NCBI GenBank assembly: GCA_016715325.1
Contig: JADKAL010000002.1
Span: forward strand, 124,001 to 188,000
Direction of reading: 5' to 3'
Source of the DNA: Methylococcaceae bacterium
GTDB taxonomy: Bacteria > Pseudomonadota > Gammaproteobacteria > Methylococcales > Methylomonadaceae
Length of the DNA stretch: 64,000 nucleotides
Positions 57,046 to 64,000 of the stretch are shown here, one piece after another. Both the position numbers and the translations under genes were made by a program. The number at the start of each line of letters is the position of its first letter. Position 1 is the first letter of the stretch. The notes under the pieces were generated by a model, which was given only the letters and a program-made list of their open reading frames with translations, was not told the DNA's origin and made no database searches.

Positions 57046-58572
57046 TTACGGTGTGATTATTAAGTTAGTAGGTGGTGCAATTATTTCATTTAAACTAGCA
57101 TTTCTATATGCAGCCCACATATCATCGATGAAGGTTGGATGCGAAATTCTTCCTATGAGCGCATTTTTGGTTTGACGTTGACGTCTGAAATCTGCGCTAT
57201 CGCCAACACTATAGTTAAAACCAGTCAGTGTTTTGATATTAGCGACGTCCTGTGTATCGTCTTCAGTCATCCATCGGTCCGCATAATCAAAAAAAGCAGG
57301 GTAATTCCAGGCATTTTGTGCACGTAAAAGACGTGCCGCCAAAGCCTCCCCTACAAACACAGTAGAGGTACAGCATCGTCTATATGTTTCACCTAACTGA
57401 TTCCCACTCCATATGGCCCAGTTTTTTGGCGGCAATTGTTCATAAGGTCCGGCTGCTCCGTTAAATGCTTTGGAGTCGACGATAGTGCCATCTGCTCGAA
57501 CGCCGAGATGCCCTCCGTAAATCACTTTAGCTCCTTGCCAAGCTTGAGTGTATCCGCCAGGAATGCGATTTACATAGACCGTCTGCATGTCCTCACCGAA
57601 TCGATTAGGATAGGTAGCTGAAACGTTTTGCATCGAAGTGTTATTTAGCAGCACTCCTGCGGTTACGATTGGAAGTTTTCGTCCGCTGCCATGTCCGCCA
57701 TAAGCCGAATATTCAACTCCCGCTTTCACGCAACCAAACAGATCAATCCCGTATTGAACGAAGTAATTGGTAAGATTCACCTTCTGGCTTGCTGGATAAT
57801 TGAGTGTAAGCAGAAGAGCGGCATAGGTGTCTGCAAACGCAATGTGCTGGCTGTAGCTCGGCATGTATTCGCCCGGAACGTCGAATAGGAACCGGCTCAA
57901 ATCAATCCAAGGTCGCCTGAAGGCGCCCTCGAACTGTGAAAGCAATGTTGGCATGGCTGCAGCAATGGTCGAGTTCGGTGGGGTAAAGGAAGGAAGCAGG
58001 TTCCTCTGTACGTTGTTTGCATATTGTACAGTTTGACTTCTGTCGCAATAGGAAGGTCGAAAAGCATCCGGCGTCACGTCGCTTTTAAGCACGGTTAGGA
58101 TGGACACAGAGCGAACTGGACTCCAGTTATTAGGTTGGTCCCACTGGCTCCCGAAAAGTTCAGGAAGCGAGTGGATTGTATCTAAGCTAACGGATGAAAC
58201 TAAAGAATCGCCTGGGATGAGGGAGATGGGTGTGTATACCCTATGTGCAGGATTAAAGTGCGACGACTCGTCTACACCATCGTCCAGACGCTGATCAAAT
58301 CCGCTTTTTCCATCTGATTTAGGCAGATTCTTTACTGATCCGTTCTTATAAGGCGTGGCATTCTGTGGAAGCGGGCTAATCGAAGTCACGGTTACTGGCC
58401 CGACAACAAAATAGTCTCCGGTCACAAATTGACCCACCGGGACCGGTTGGCCAAATGTCCAAGTAATTCCGTCTTTAGTCACCGAGGTGAGAAGCTTTGT
58501 CGTAGCTTCGCATGGTAGATATGTACTCAAAAACAGAAAGAGAAGGATCGTTACGCGTTGAATTATGAACAT
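57046..58572 (-). CDS. Secreted protein of unknown function in the EPS locus
   Basis: A 508-residue protein with a signal peptide (MFIIQRVTILLFLFLSTYLP, cleaved near CEATT). I do not recognise a catalytic family. The body is alpha/beta with a region like an (alpha/alpha)-toroid of polysaccharide lyases or glycanases (SQHIAFADTYAALLLTLNYP, FVQYGIDLFGCVKAGVEYSA, NAWNYPAFFDYADRWMTED), so a polymer-degrading role is possible. It ends NEIIAPPTNLIITP, much like the tail of the neighbouring beta-helix protein. The start at 58572 is set by a strong SD (GGAGG) 7 bases upstream; longer in-frame starts lack one. Confidence 0.72.
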   Translation of the reverse strand: MFIIQRVTILLFLFLSTYLPCEATTKLLTSVTKDGITWTFGQPVPVGQFVTGDYFVVGPVTVTSISPLPQNATPYKNGSVKNLPKSDGKSGFDQRLDDGVDESSHFNPAHRVYTPISLIPGDSLVSSVSLDTIHSLPELFGSQWDQPNNWSPVRSVSILTVLKSDVTPDAFRPSYCDRSQTVQYANNVQRNLLPSFTPPNSTIAAAMPTLLSQFEGAFRRPWIDLSRFLFDVPGEYMPSYSQHIAFADTYAALLLTLNYPASQKVNLTNYFVQYGIDLFGCVKAGVEYSAYGGHGSGRKLPIVTAGVLLNNTSMQNVSATYPNRFGEDMQTVYVNRIPGGYTQAWQGAKVIYGGHLGVRADGTIVDSKAFNGAAGPYEQLPPKNWAIWSGNQLGETYRRCCTSTVFVGEALAARLLRAQNAWNYPAFFDYADRWMTEDDTQDVANIKTLTGFNYSVGDSADFRRQRQTKNALIGRISHPTFIDDMWAAYRNASLNEIIAPPTNLIITP

Positions 58573-58835
58573 TTGCCAACCTCCGTGCAGGAAATTGAGA
58601 AACTCTCGTTTTGTTTTCTGGCGTATAGTCCGTTGCAAAGTCTGATTGCCGACCATTCGATATTTGAGAGCTTTTCAAAAGAGTAGGAAAAGTATTGTCT
58701 ATTACAATAAGTTGAAATTGAATTAGTGGCATAGTAATTTGCCGCAATCGCTGGTTGATAGGCATTGGACAACAAAAAAAAGTTAACAACGCATGTCCAA
58801 TATTTTTTCATATTTTGATTAAGGAAGTTATACAT
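58563..58835 (-). CDS. Short secreted ORF, possibly a truncated beta-helix protein
   Basis: A 90-residue frame starting MYNFLNQNMKKYWTCVVNFF with GAGGA 8 bases upstream, signal peptide to about AIA, then ANYYATNS, which matches the usual mature N-terminus of beta-helix exoproteins (compare ATYYIDYSNGS in the gene at 55384). The rest does not continue the fold and includes several Cys. The stop overlaps the start of the downstream gene by about 10 bases, so it may serve as a coupled leader. Either a remnant after frameshift or a small secreted protein. Confidence 0.45.
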   Translation of the reverse strand: MYNFLNQNMKKYWTCVVNFFLLSNAYQPAIAANYYATNSISTYCNRQYFSYSFEKLSNIEWSAIRLCNGLYARKQNESFSISCTEVGKCS

Positions 58836-60141
58836 CTTAGCTTTCCTCTTATTTGGTAAATTATAAAATAGAATTCCCTTAGTACTAAACCCAAGCAAAC
58901 AAAAAGTGCGTTCGCAGTTTGCTTAGAAGAACTAATAAGTGATTTATTAAGTTTTCATATTAGTTTCCATGACCATTTGAATTATGAATAGAGCTAAAAA
59001 ATTAGTAAGAAAGACTATCTGATATTAAAGGCTGTTATTGAGACAGTGATTGTTGGAGTCAAGGTCAAATTTAAACCTGTAGAATCTAATTTATTGTTAC
59101 TCAATAAAAAACAGAAATAATCAGATTAAAAGTCGAATAAAATTCCACTAAAGAGTATTAAATAGATATGCGAAAAAAGGGGTTATTTATTTTTCTGCTA
59201 CGATATAAAAATGTCCGTTCTAGAAAAACAATTGAAAAGTTAAAAATCATGTGAACCGCCTAACCTGAGGATTTCTAAATCAATAATAAGATAGGTTATA
59301 AACTCATAATTATTGCTGATAAATTGGAAACTGCTTTTGGTTTAGTTATATGGGACTCTCAAATTGCATTTTGATATACCGGCTTATTCAAAGAATGGGA
59401 ACATTTAATCTTTAGATTTAAACAAAACTACCTCTCCATTCATTCGAACTTAAGCAGGTTTAATAAAAAATCGAACGGCTATGATGCCCTTTTTGTTCTA
59501 CCAAGTTAAGTTGAATAAAATGGAAAAAACTTTGAGCTACGTCACAATTTGGCGAAAAAACGATTTATGCAAAGGCAGGCGGGATAAAATCTTTAAGAGG
59601 TTATAAAATAAGTTATAAACTTAAATTATTTGTTTTATCTATCAGTGGCTTATAGTATTTTTAAGCTTGATAAACATAATAAAATAATGTCGCGTCGGAT
59701 TTAGTCCGATGCCCTGTAGGCTTGAACTAATGTTAATCGTCAATTCTTAATACTAACTTAAAGCGAAGTTAATTTGGTTTTGAGAGTGAGTGGTTTTCTT
59801 AATATGTGGTTTGATAAAGCGATGTAATGTTTTGATAATTCACTATTAAAGGTAAATATTAACAATTTTGCTAAAGTCAATTTTTTCGTTTTTGTTTGCT
59901 GTCTTCTATAGGTGCAAAAAAATCCTAAAGCTTACCTATTAAATAATTTTGATTTGGTATATTAATTTGGGGCTTAGTCGTTAATATACAGGCATCGTTA
60001 GCTTCAATTTAATTTCGTAAATAGTTATGGCAGAGAGTTCTATAATGGACATGGTTTTTTAAATTTGGCACCAAAAAGGACTTTACTAAATATGAAAGCT
60101 ATTTTTATTACAATCCTTTATCAAGTTTCTTTAAACGAGTA
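58836..60141. other. Long AT-rich divergent promoter region
   Basis: About 1.3 kb between the minus-strand secreted-protein genes and the plus-strand flippase gene. No ORF is convincing on either strand. I see a small palindrome TCGGATTTAGTCCGA at 59695-59709 and many A/T runs. Promoters for both directions should lie here. A TTGGCAC at 60066 resembles half of a sigma-54 site but the second half is missing. Confidence 0.5.
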
Positions 60142-61953
60142 ATGAAACAGAGAAAAAAAAACAAATCATTGGTTTCAGAGAACAAAAAGCTATTATTGGC
60201 TTCTAAAAAAGTAAGCGCTCAAGCGGCGGCAGTTGCCATGCCTGAGAAACACACTTACGGTCAGATTTTGAAATCATCGGCAATAATCGGCGGGTCATCG
60301 GTTATCAACATCGGCATTGGTATGGTTCGTACAAAGGCTATGGCGGTAATTTTGGGACCCACCGGTTTCGGCTTGATGGGTTTATACAGCTCTATCTTGG
60401 ATCTCACTCAAAGTATTGTCGGGATGGGCATCAATAGCAGCGGTGTCCGGCAGATTGCTGAAGCGGTGGGTACAGGCGATACCGCACGGATTGCAAAAAC
60501 AGCTCAGGTGTTGCGACGAACATCGATATTTCTTGGTCTGTTAGGCGCTGTTTTTCTATTCGGGTTTTCAAATCGCTTATCGGTGTTGACTTTTAATAAC
60601 GATCAACACGCAAGCGGCGTTGCATTACTATCGTTAGCGGTTTTTTTCAATATTGTTTCAGCTGGCCAAGGTACGTTGATCCAGGGAATGCGGCGGATTG
60701 CCGATCTCGCTAAGATGGGTATTTTAGGCGCGCTCTACGGCGCGCTCATCAGTATTCCAGTGGTGTATTTCTTTCATGAAGATGGCGTCGTGCTGTCGAT
60801 CATCCTGGTTTCTTTAATGACGTTACTAACATCGTGGTGGTATCGTCGTAAGATCGATATTCCAGCCGTTGCAATATCATCCGCTCAAGTTGGTCAAGAA
60901 CAGGCCGAGCTATTGACACTCGGTTTTGCATTCATGTCCAGCGGGTTAATGATGACGGGCGCCGCGTATCTTATCCGTATCTTTATTGTTAGGGATATTG
61001 GTTTTGAGGCGGCGGGCTTATACCAATCCGCCTGGACTCTCGGCGGATTGTATATAGGGTTGATATTACAAGCAATGGGGGCGGATTTCTATCCTCGTCT
61101 TACTGCCGTTGTAAATAACAATGTCGAATGCAATCGTATCGTCAATGAACAGGCACATGTTAGCTTGTTGATGGCGGGTCCCGGGGTAATAGCAACGCTT
61201 ACGTTTGCGCCCTTAGCTATCGTTCTTTTTTATTCTTCGAAATTTGAAGGTGCGATAGAACTTCTGAGATGGCTTTGTTTGGGAATGACTTTACGGGTTG
61301 TCTCTTGGCCGATGGGATTTATTATCGTTGCAAAAAACGCGCAAAAATTATTTTTCTTTTCAGAATTAGCCTGGACTTGTGTTTATCTTGGCCTTGCTTG
61401 GCTATCGGTAGCTGAGTTTAAATTAAATGGTGTCGGTATTGCATTCTTTGGATCTTACATCTTTCATGTCGTTATGATTTATTTTATCGTAAGGAGACTG
61501 AGCTTTTTTCGTTGGTCTGCGGCAAATATTGAGACGAGTTTTTTCTATCTTTCCCTTATCGCAATCATCTTTCTAAGTTTCTATTCATTGCCGTTCATGT
61601 TAGCTATTGCGGTTGGAGTGTTAGGTACTGTTTTAAGTCTTGTTTATTCGATTCAAGTTTTACTCGACCTAATTTCCGTTGACCGATTACCGAGTTCAGT
61701 TCTGAAAATATTGCAATTATTTCGGCTTACGCCAAAAGGATCGTTTAACAATAACGTTATTGAAAAGGTTGACGAGGCTGCAATTGATTTTGAAGGGAAA
61801 AAACCGTGGATAACAGTAAAACGACTTCTAATTATATTTATGGTAATTACCTCATTTTCAATGTGGACACACTGGTATGAAGGTTTATACGATTGGCTAG
61901 AAATTCTGAATTATTTCAAGTTCTTGTGCAACAGTCTATTGTCGTATTTATAG
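60142..61953 (+). CDS. Wzx-type polysaccharide flippase
   Basis: A 603-residue inner-membrane protein of the polysaccharide transport (MOP/MATE-like) superfamily with about 14 helices. The core begins TYGQILKSSAIIGGSSVINI, typical of O-antigen translocases, and GPTGFGLMGLYSSI, GAAYLIRIFIVRDIGFEAAG follow. It flips lipid-linked repeat units to the periplasm. The first 32 residues (Lys-rich MKQRKKNKSLVSENKKLL) precede the conserved part; an ATG at 60238 (MPEKHTYGQ) is a possible alternative start. The C-terminal 60 residues are extra, with one more helix, and the stop codon lies inside a dispersed repeat, so the original end may have been altered. Confidence 0.87.
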   Translation: MKQRKKNKSLVSENKKLLLASKKVSAQAAAVAMPEKHTYGQILKSSAIIGGSSVINIGIGMVRTKAMAVILGPTGFGLMGLYSSILDLTQSIVGMGINSSGVRQIAEAVGTGDTARIAKTAQVLRRTSIFLGLLGAVFLFGFSNRLSVLTFNNDQHASGVALLSLAVFFNIVSAGQGTLIQGMRRIADLAKMGILGALYGALISIPVVYFFHEDGVVLSIILVSLMTLLTSWWYRRKIDIPAVAISSAQVGQEQAELLTLGFAFMSSGLMMTGAAYLIRIFIVRDIGFEAAGLYQSAWTLGGLYIGLILQAMGADFYPRLTAVVNNNVECNRIVNEQAHVSLLMAGPGVIATLTFAPLAIVLFYSSKFEGAIELLRWLCLGMTLRVVSWPMGFIIVAKNAQKLFFFSELAWTCVYLGLAWLSVAEFKLNGVGIAFFGSYIFHVVMIYFIVRRLSFFRWSAANIETSFFYLSLIAIIFLSFYSLPFMLAIAVGVLGTVLSLVYSIQVLLDLISVDRLPSSVLKILQLFRLTPKGSFNNNVIEKVDEAAIDFEGKKPWITVKRLLIIFMVITSFSMWTHWYEGLYDWLEILNYFKFLCNSLLSYL

Positions 61954-62064
61954 GTTTGCCCCTGCGAAGTCTTAACTCCCGTTCGCTTTTTGCCCGTCGA
62001 AATACAGTATTTGCTTCGACTTGCTCAGCAAGATCGTTTCAGACTTTAAAAGGCCGAATCTATA
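61949..62064. mobile_element. MITE-like palindromic element, copy D
   Basis: TATAGGTTTGCCC (left) and GGCCGAATCTATA (right) are imperfect terminal inverted repeats (10 of 13). The interior contains AAGTCTTAACTCCCGTTCGC and TGCTTCGACTTGCTCAGCA, aligning with copy C over its length. The left end supplies the TAG stop of the flippase gene (61951-61953). Confidence 0.65.
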
Positions 62065-62696
62065 ATCAGAGATTCCTTAAGAATTCAGGATTTTCGCGCT
62101 ATCGTGCAGAGAAAGTGCTCCCATAATTTTTAAACCTAAAGGATTTCTGGTTCAACTTATGTTTAGCATGGATAAAACAAAATATTAGCCCGTAACACCT
62201 GAATATCAATAAGCGGTTTTTTCCTCTTTACGGCTAATTGTGTTCGTAGTCTTGTGTTGCAGGCCATGCTAAACAACGCACAGCTTCGGCAATGGGGTTT
62301 ATTCGTACCATCAGACTTTGCGGCGATGTAAACTGCTGGGTGCGGTTTCTCGCATGTTTGCAGGTGTCTTGGGATCAAGGGTGCAATCTCGTCACTGTGA
62401 TCCGGTCCGCTACTCGAAGTATCGACGTCTTCTCGACGTAACGGCTACCTAGCCTATCTTGTAGTCAAAATACCCTATCGTAAACTTAAAAAACTGATAG
62501 GAAATAGTAATTATTTCATATAAGACAATTGTGATAGTTAACATTAATTAGAATCTGTGCCCGCTATAGTAAACGTCAATCAGGGTATTTTTTATCTTAA
62601 AGACACTGCTCACTGATTAACTCGTCTGGATGAAAGAGCTATTGAGCTTTTTGGATATTCCGGATGCTATGAAATTCAAATTTTGAGGGCAAAACC
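62065..62696. other. Intergenic region, nothing recognised
   Basis: About 630 bases without a supported gene. A 71-codon frame on the minus strand (62378-62163) has Cys- and Lys-rich sequence but no family resemblance and no SD. The segment looks like decayed sequence, in keeping with the mobile elements on both sides. Confidence 0.4.
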
Positions 62697-63400
62697 ATGA
62701 AAAATCACAAACATTCTAAAGATTCTTTGAAAAATAGTGACTTTCGTATTGAAGGCAATATCCGTCTGGAAGCAATCGATTGTCAGTCTAATGAAATTAG
62801 CGGTTTACGCTTTTGATAAATTCGGTAGTTTGAAAGGAGCGGGACAGGTTGACGCGGAAGGCGGATTTTCTGTTTTCCTAAATATTTCCAAACCGATAGA
62901 TGTAAATCTTGTTGTTGGACCAGAAGATGATCCTGAGTTGATAAGGAAATCATCGGCCTATCAACAATCATTTTCAGCCAATGATTGGGTGAATGAAGAA
63001 GGCGGTCTATATCGGCTCAATACTGATATAACGCTAGCGCGTGATATTTGGTGGCCATGGCGACCCGTTCGGTTGTGTGTCAGGGCATGTTCGTAAAGTT
63101 CAAACTGATGGTATGCATGACGATGTATGTCCGGTCCCTTTTGTTAAGGTAGAAATTTTTGACGTGGACCGCGAAGCTTGCTGGTGGCCGTGGCTGAGCA
63201 AATGGTGGGATGTGGTTCTCGACCGTCATGTTATCCGAATTCCAGAATTGCTTAAGGAAAGGCCTTTTTTGAAACCGTTTCCGCAACCTGATCCCGCACC
63301 TGAACTTAAATTTTCCCCGCTCGTAAAAAGTGTGCAAGTAGCATTAAACCCGCAACCTTTGCCTCCATTCCCAGCTACTGCATATTCTGGCTCAATCTGA
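62697..63400 (+). pseudogene. Frameshifted gene for a WWPW / NPQPLPP-type protein
   Basis: Three frames join into one protein-like reading. Frame one starts at the ATG at 62697 (MKNHKHSKDSLKNSDFRIEG) and stops near 62817. Frame two holds VYAFDKFGSLKGAGQVDAEG to RDIWWPWRP. Frame three runs from about 63062 (FGCVSGHVRKVQTDGM, REACWWPWLSKWWDVVLDR) to ALNPQPLPPFPATAYSGSI at 63400. The first part resembles a carboxypeptidase-regulatory-like beta sandwich. I recall W-W-P-W and N-P-Q-P-L-P-P from other hypothetical proteins, function unknown. The TGA that ends it is the first three bases of the IS element repeat, so insertion probably truncated the gene. Confidence 0.6.
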
Positions 63401-63524
63401 ACAGCCATTCTGATTTAATTTGAACACCGATTCTGAATAAATCTGAACAGTGATTCTGGTTTGAAGGTGAACACTTTTCCGGCATTTCCGGAATAGGTGT
63501 TCAACTTGCCAGAATCGGTGTTCA
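63398..63524. repeat. Multi-repeat end of the IS21-family element
   Basis: Four direct copies of a 15-base motif, TGAACAGCCATTCTG (63398), TGAACACCGATTCTG (63421), TGAACAGTGATTCTG (63444) and TGAACACTTTTCCGG (63468), are spaced 23, 23 and 24 bases apart. Two inverted copies follow: CCGGAATAGGTGTTCA (63488-63503) and CCAGAATCGGTGTTCA (63509-63524). Repeated transposase-binding sites near the ends are a known property of IS21-family elements. Confidence 0.75.
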
Positions 63525-63597
63525 AGTTGTCCCAAAATGAAATCTAACGCATTGTTTCTTAAACCGGACTACCTTTTCCGCTATTTACGGAAAGGAA

Positions 63598-64000
63598 ATG
63601 TCAGCCAAGAGAATTACGATGCGTCAATTAAGAGAAGTCCTTAGACTCAGTCTCAGTGCCGGATTAAGCATCCGGAAGATCAGCGCCAGCACCAAGATCA
63701 GTGTCGGCAGTATCCAGCAGATATTAAAGCGGGCCGAACAATTCCAATTGTCTTGGCCGCTGCCGGACGATCTGGATGACCAGGCCTTAGCCCTGAAGTT
63801 TTATCCCCGCGCTGATGCCAAACCCGCCCGTCGGCATCAGGAACCGGATTGGTTTGAGTTACATCGGGAGCTCAAGAAAAAGGGTGTCACCAAGCAATTG
63901 CTGTGGGAGGAATACACCCAGCAGTTTCCGAATCGCTGTTACAGTTATTCGCAGTTTTGTGCCCGCTACGAGGACTGGCGAGGCAAGCAACAGCGTTCCA
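63598..64000 (+). CDS. istA: IS21-family transposase IstA, N-terminal part
   Basis: An open frame from the ATG at 63598 (AAAGGAA just before it) to the window end, 134 codons. It begins MSAKRITMRQLREVLRLSLS and has GLSIRKISASTKISVGSIQQ, the helix-turn-helix of IstA proteins, followed by the linker region SWPLPDDLDDQALALKFYPR and YTQQFPNRCYSYSQFCARYE, all typical of this family. The DDE integrase core would lie beyond the window. Confidence 0.93.
   Translation, partial: MSAKRITMRQLREVLRLSLSAGLSIRKISASTKISVGSIQQILKRAEQFQLSWPLPDDLDDQALALKFYPRADAKPARRHQEPDWFELHRELKKKGVTKQLLWEEYTQQFPNRCYSYSQFCARYEDWRGKQQRS

Larger units (their letters stand above)
63398..64000 (+). mobile_element. IS21-family insertion sequence, left part
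   Basis: The element starts near 63398 with a cluster of short repeats (see the separate entry) and continues into an istA gene cut by the window end. The partner istB and right terminus lie outside. The boundary is inferred from the first repeat, as the right end and target duplication cannot be seen. Confidence 0.75.

Noticed and set aside
60066..60090. Sigma-54 promoter (TTGGCAC)
   Set aside because: No TTGC at the required distance, so only the -24 half is present.
24581..61953. Exosortase/PEP-CTERM-type EPS locus
   Set aside because: No exosortase gene and no PEP-CTERM C-terminus were found among the secreted proteins, although the gene set otherwise resembles such loci.
62163..62378. 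71-codon minus-strand ORF
   Set aside because: No SD, no family resemblance, and composition like the surrounding decayed sequence.
63398..63482. Short CRISPR-like array
   Set aside because: Repeats are 15 bases, spaced 23-24 bases start to start, degenerate, and sit at the end of an IS21-type element; no cas genes.

Overview
The window reads as a chromosome segment of a gammaproteobacterium, most likely a type I methanotroph (order Methylococcales). Three things point there: the macromolecular-synthesis order tsaD / rpsU-yqeY-dnaG-rpoD-tRNA; a beta-ribofuranosylaminobenzene 5'-phosphate synthase, the committed enzyme of tetrahydromethanopterin synthesis that among bacteria marks methylotrophs; and a bacteriohemerythrin. 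The taxonomic call is an inference, since no methane monooxygenase or methanol dehydrogenase gene lies in the window.

Layout. 1-305 holds a 5S rRNA gene and its terminator, the end of an rRNA operon. 880-2927 holds an MHS-type transporter and a secreted retropepsin-like protease. 3110-8630 is the tsaD and rpsU-yqeY-dnaG-rpoD block with a lysidine-type tRNA-Ile. 8708-12094 is the S-adenosylmethionine cycle (metK, ahcY, metF). 12923-15686 holds an unknown secreted protein, then a membrane J-domain-like protein lacking HPD and a bacteriohemerythrin that face each other. Each of these last two has a perfect FNR box at the class II distance from a -10 element, so they look like a small oxygen-responsive pair. 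15927-18885 is pntAB on the minus strand. 19091-21747 is nucleotidyltransferase, HAD phosphatase and a frameshifted beta-RFAP synthase. 21807-24101 is a membrane M28 peptidase.

24581-61953 is a large exopolysaccharide (EPS) locus. It has an initiating sugar-phosphate transferase interrupted by an in-frame TAA; a 3277-residue mosaic exoprotein (15 WD40 units, NodB-like deacetylase, DUF4082, dimethylformamidase-like, Ig and FN3 modules); amino-sugar genes of the WbpB/WbpE/WbpD type with a WecB-type epimerase; a second epimerase/aminotransferase/NeuD-type set; a split Wzz and tyrosine-kinase pair; a DUF354 protein; a deacetylase; several glycosyltransferases; a Wzy-like polymerase; a FemAB/GNAT protein; two secreted proteins on the opposite strand; and a Wzx-type flippase. 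No outer-membrane Wza exporter and no UDP-GlcNAc dehydrogenase are in the window, so the pathway must be completed elsewhere.

The right end (62697-64000) is decaying: a twice-frameshifted gene abutting the multi-repeat left end of an IS21-family element, with its istA gene running off the window. Small dispersed palindromic elements, one with perfect 12-bp terminal inverted repeats, are scattered between genes. There are disruptions in three genes, including one expected to be essential in a methanotroph, so either real decay or residual sequencing error must be considered.
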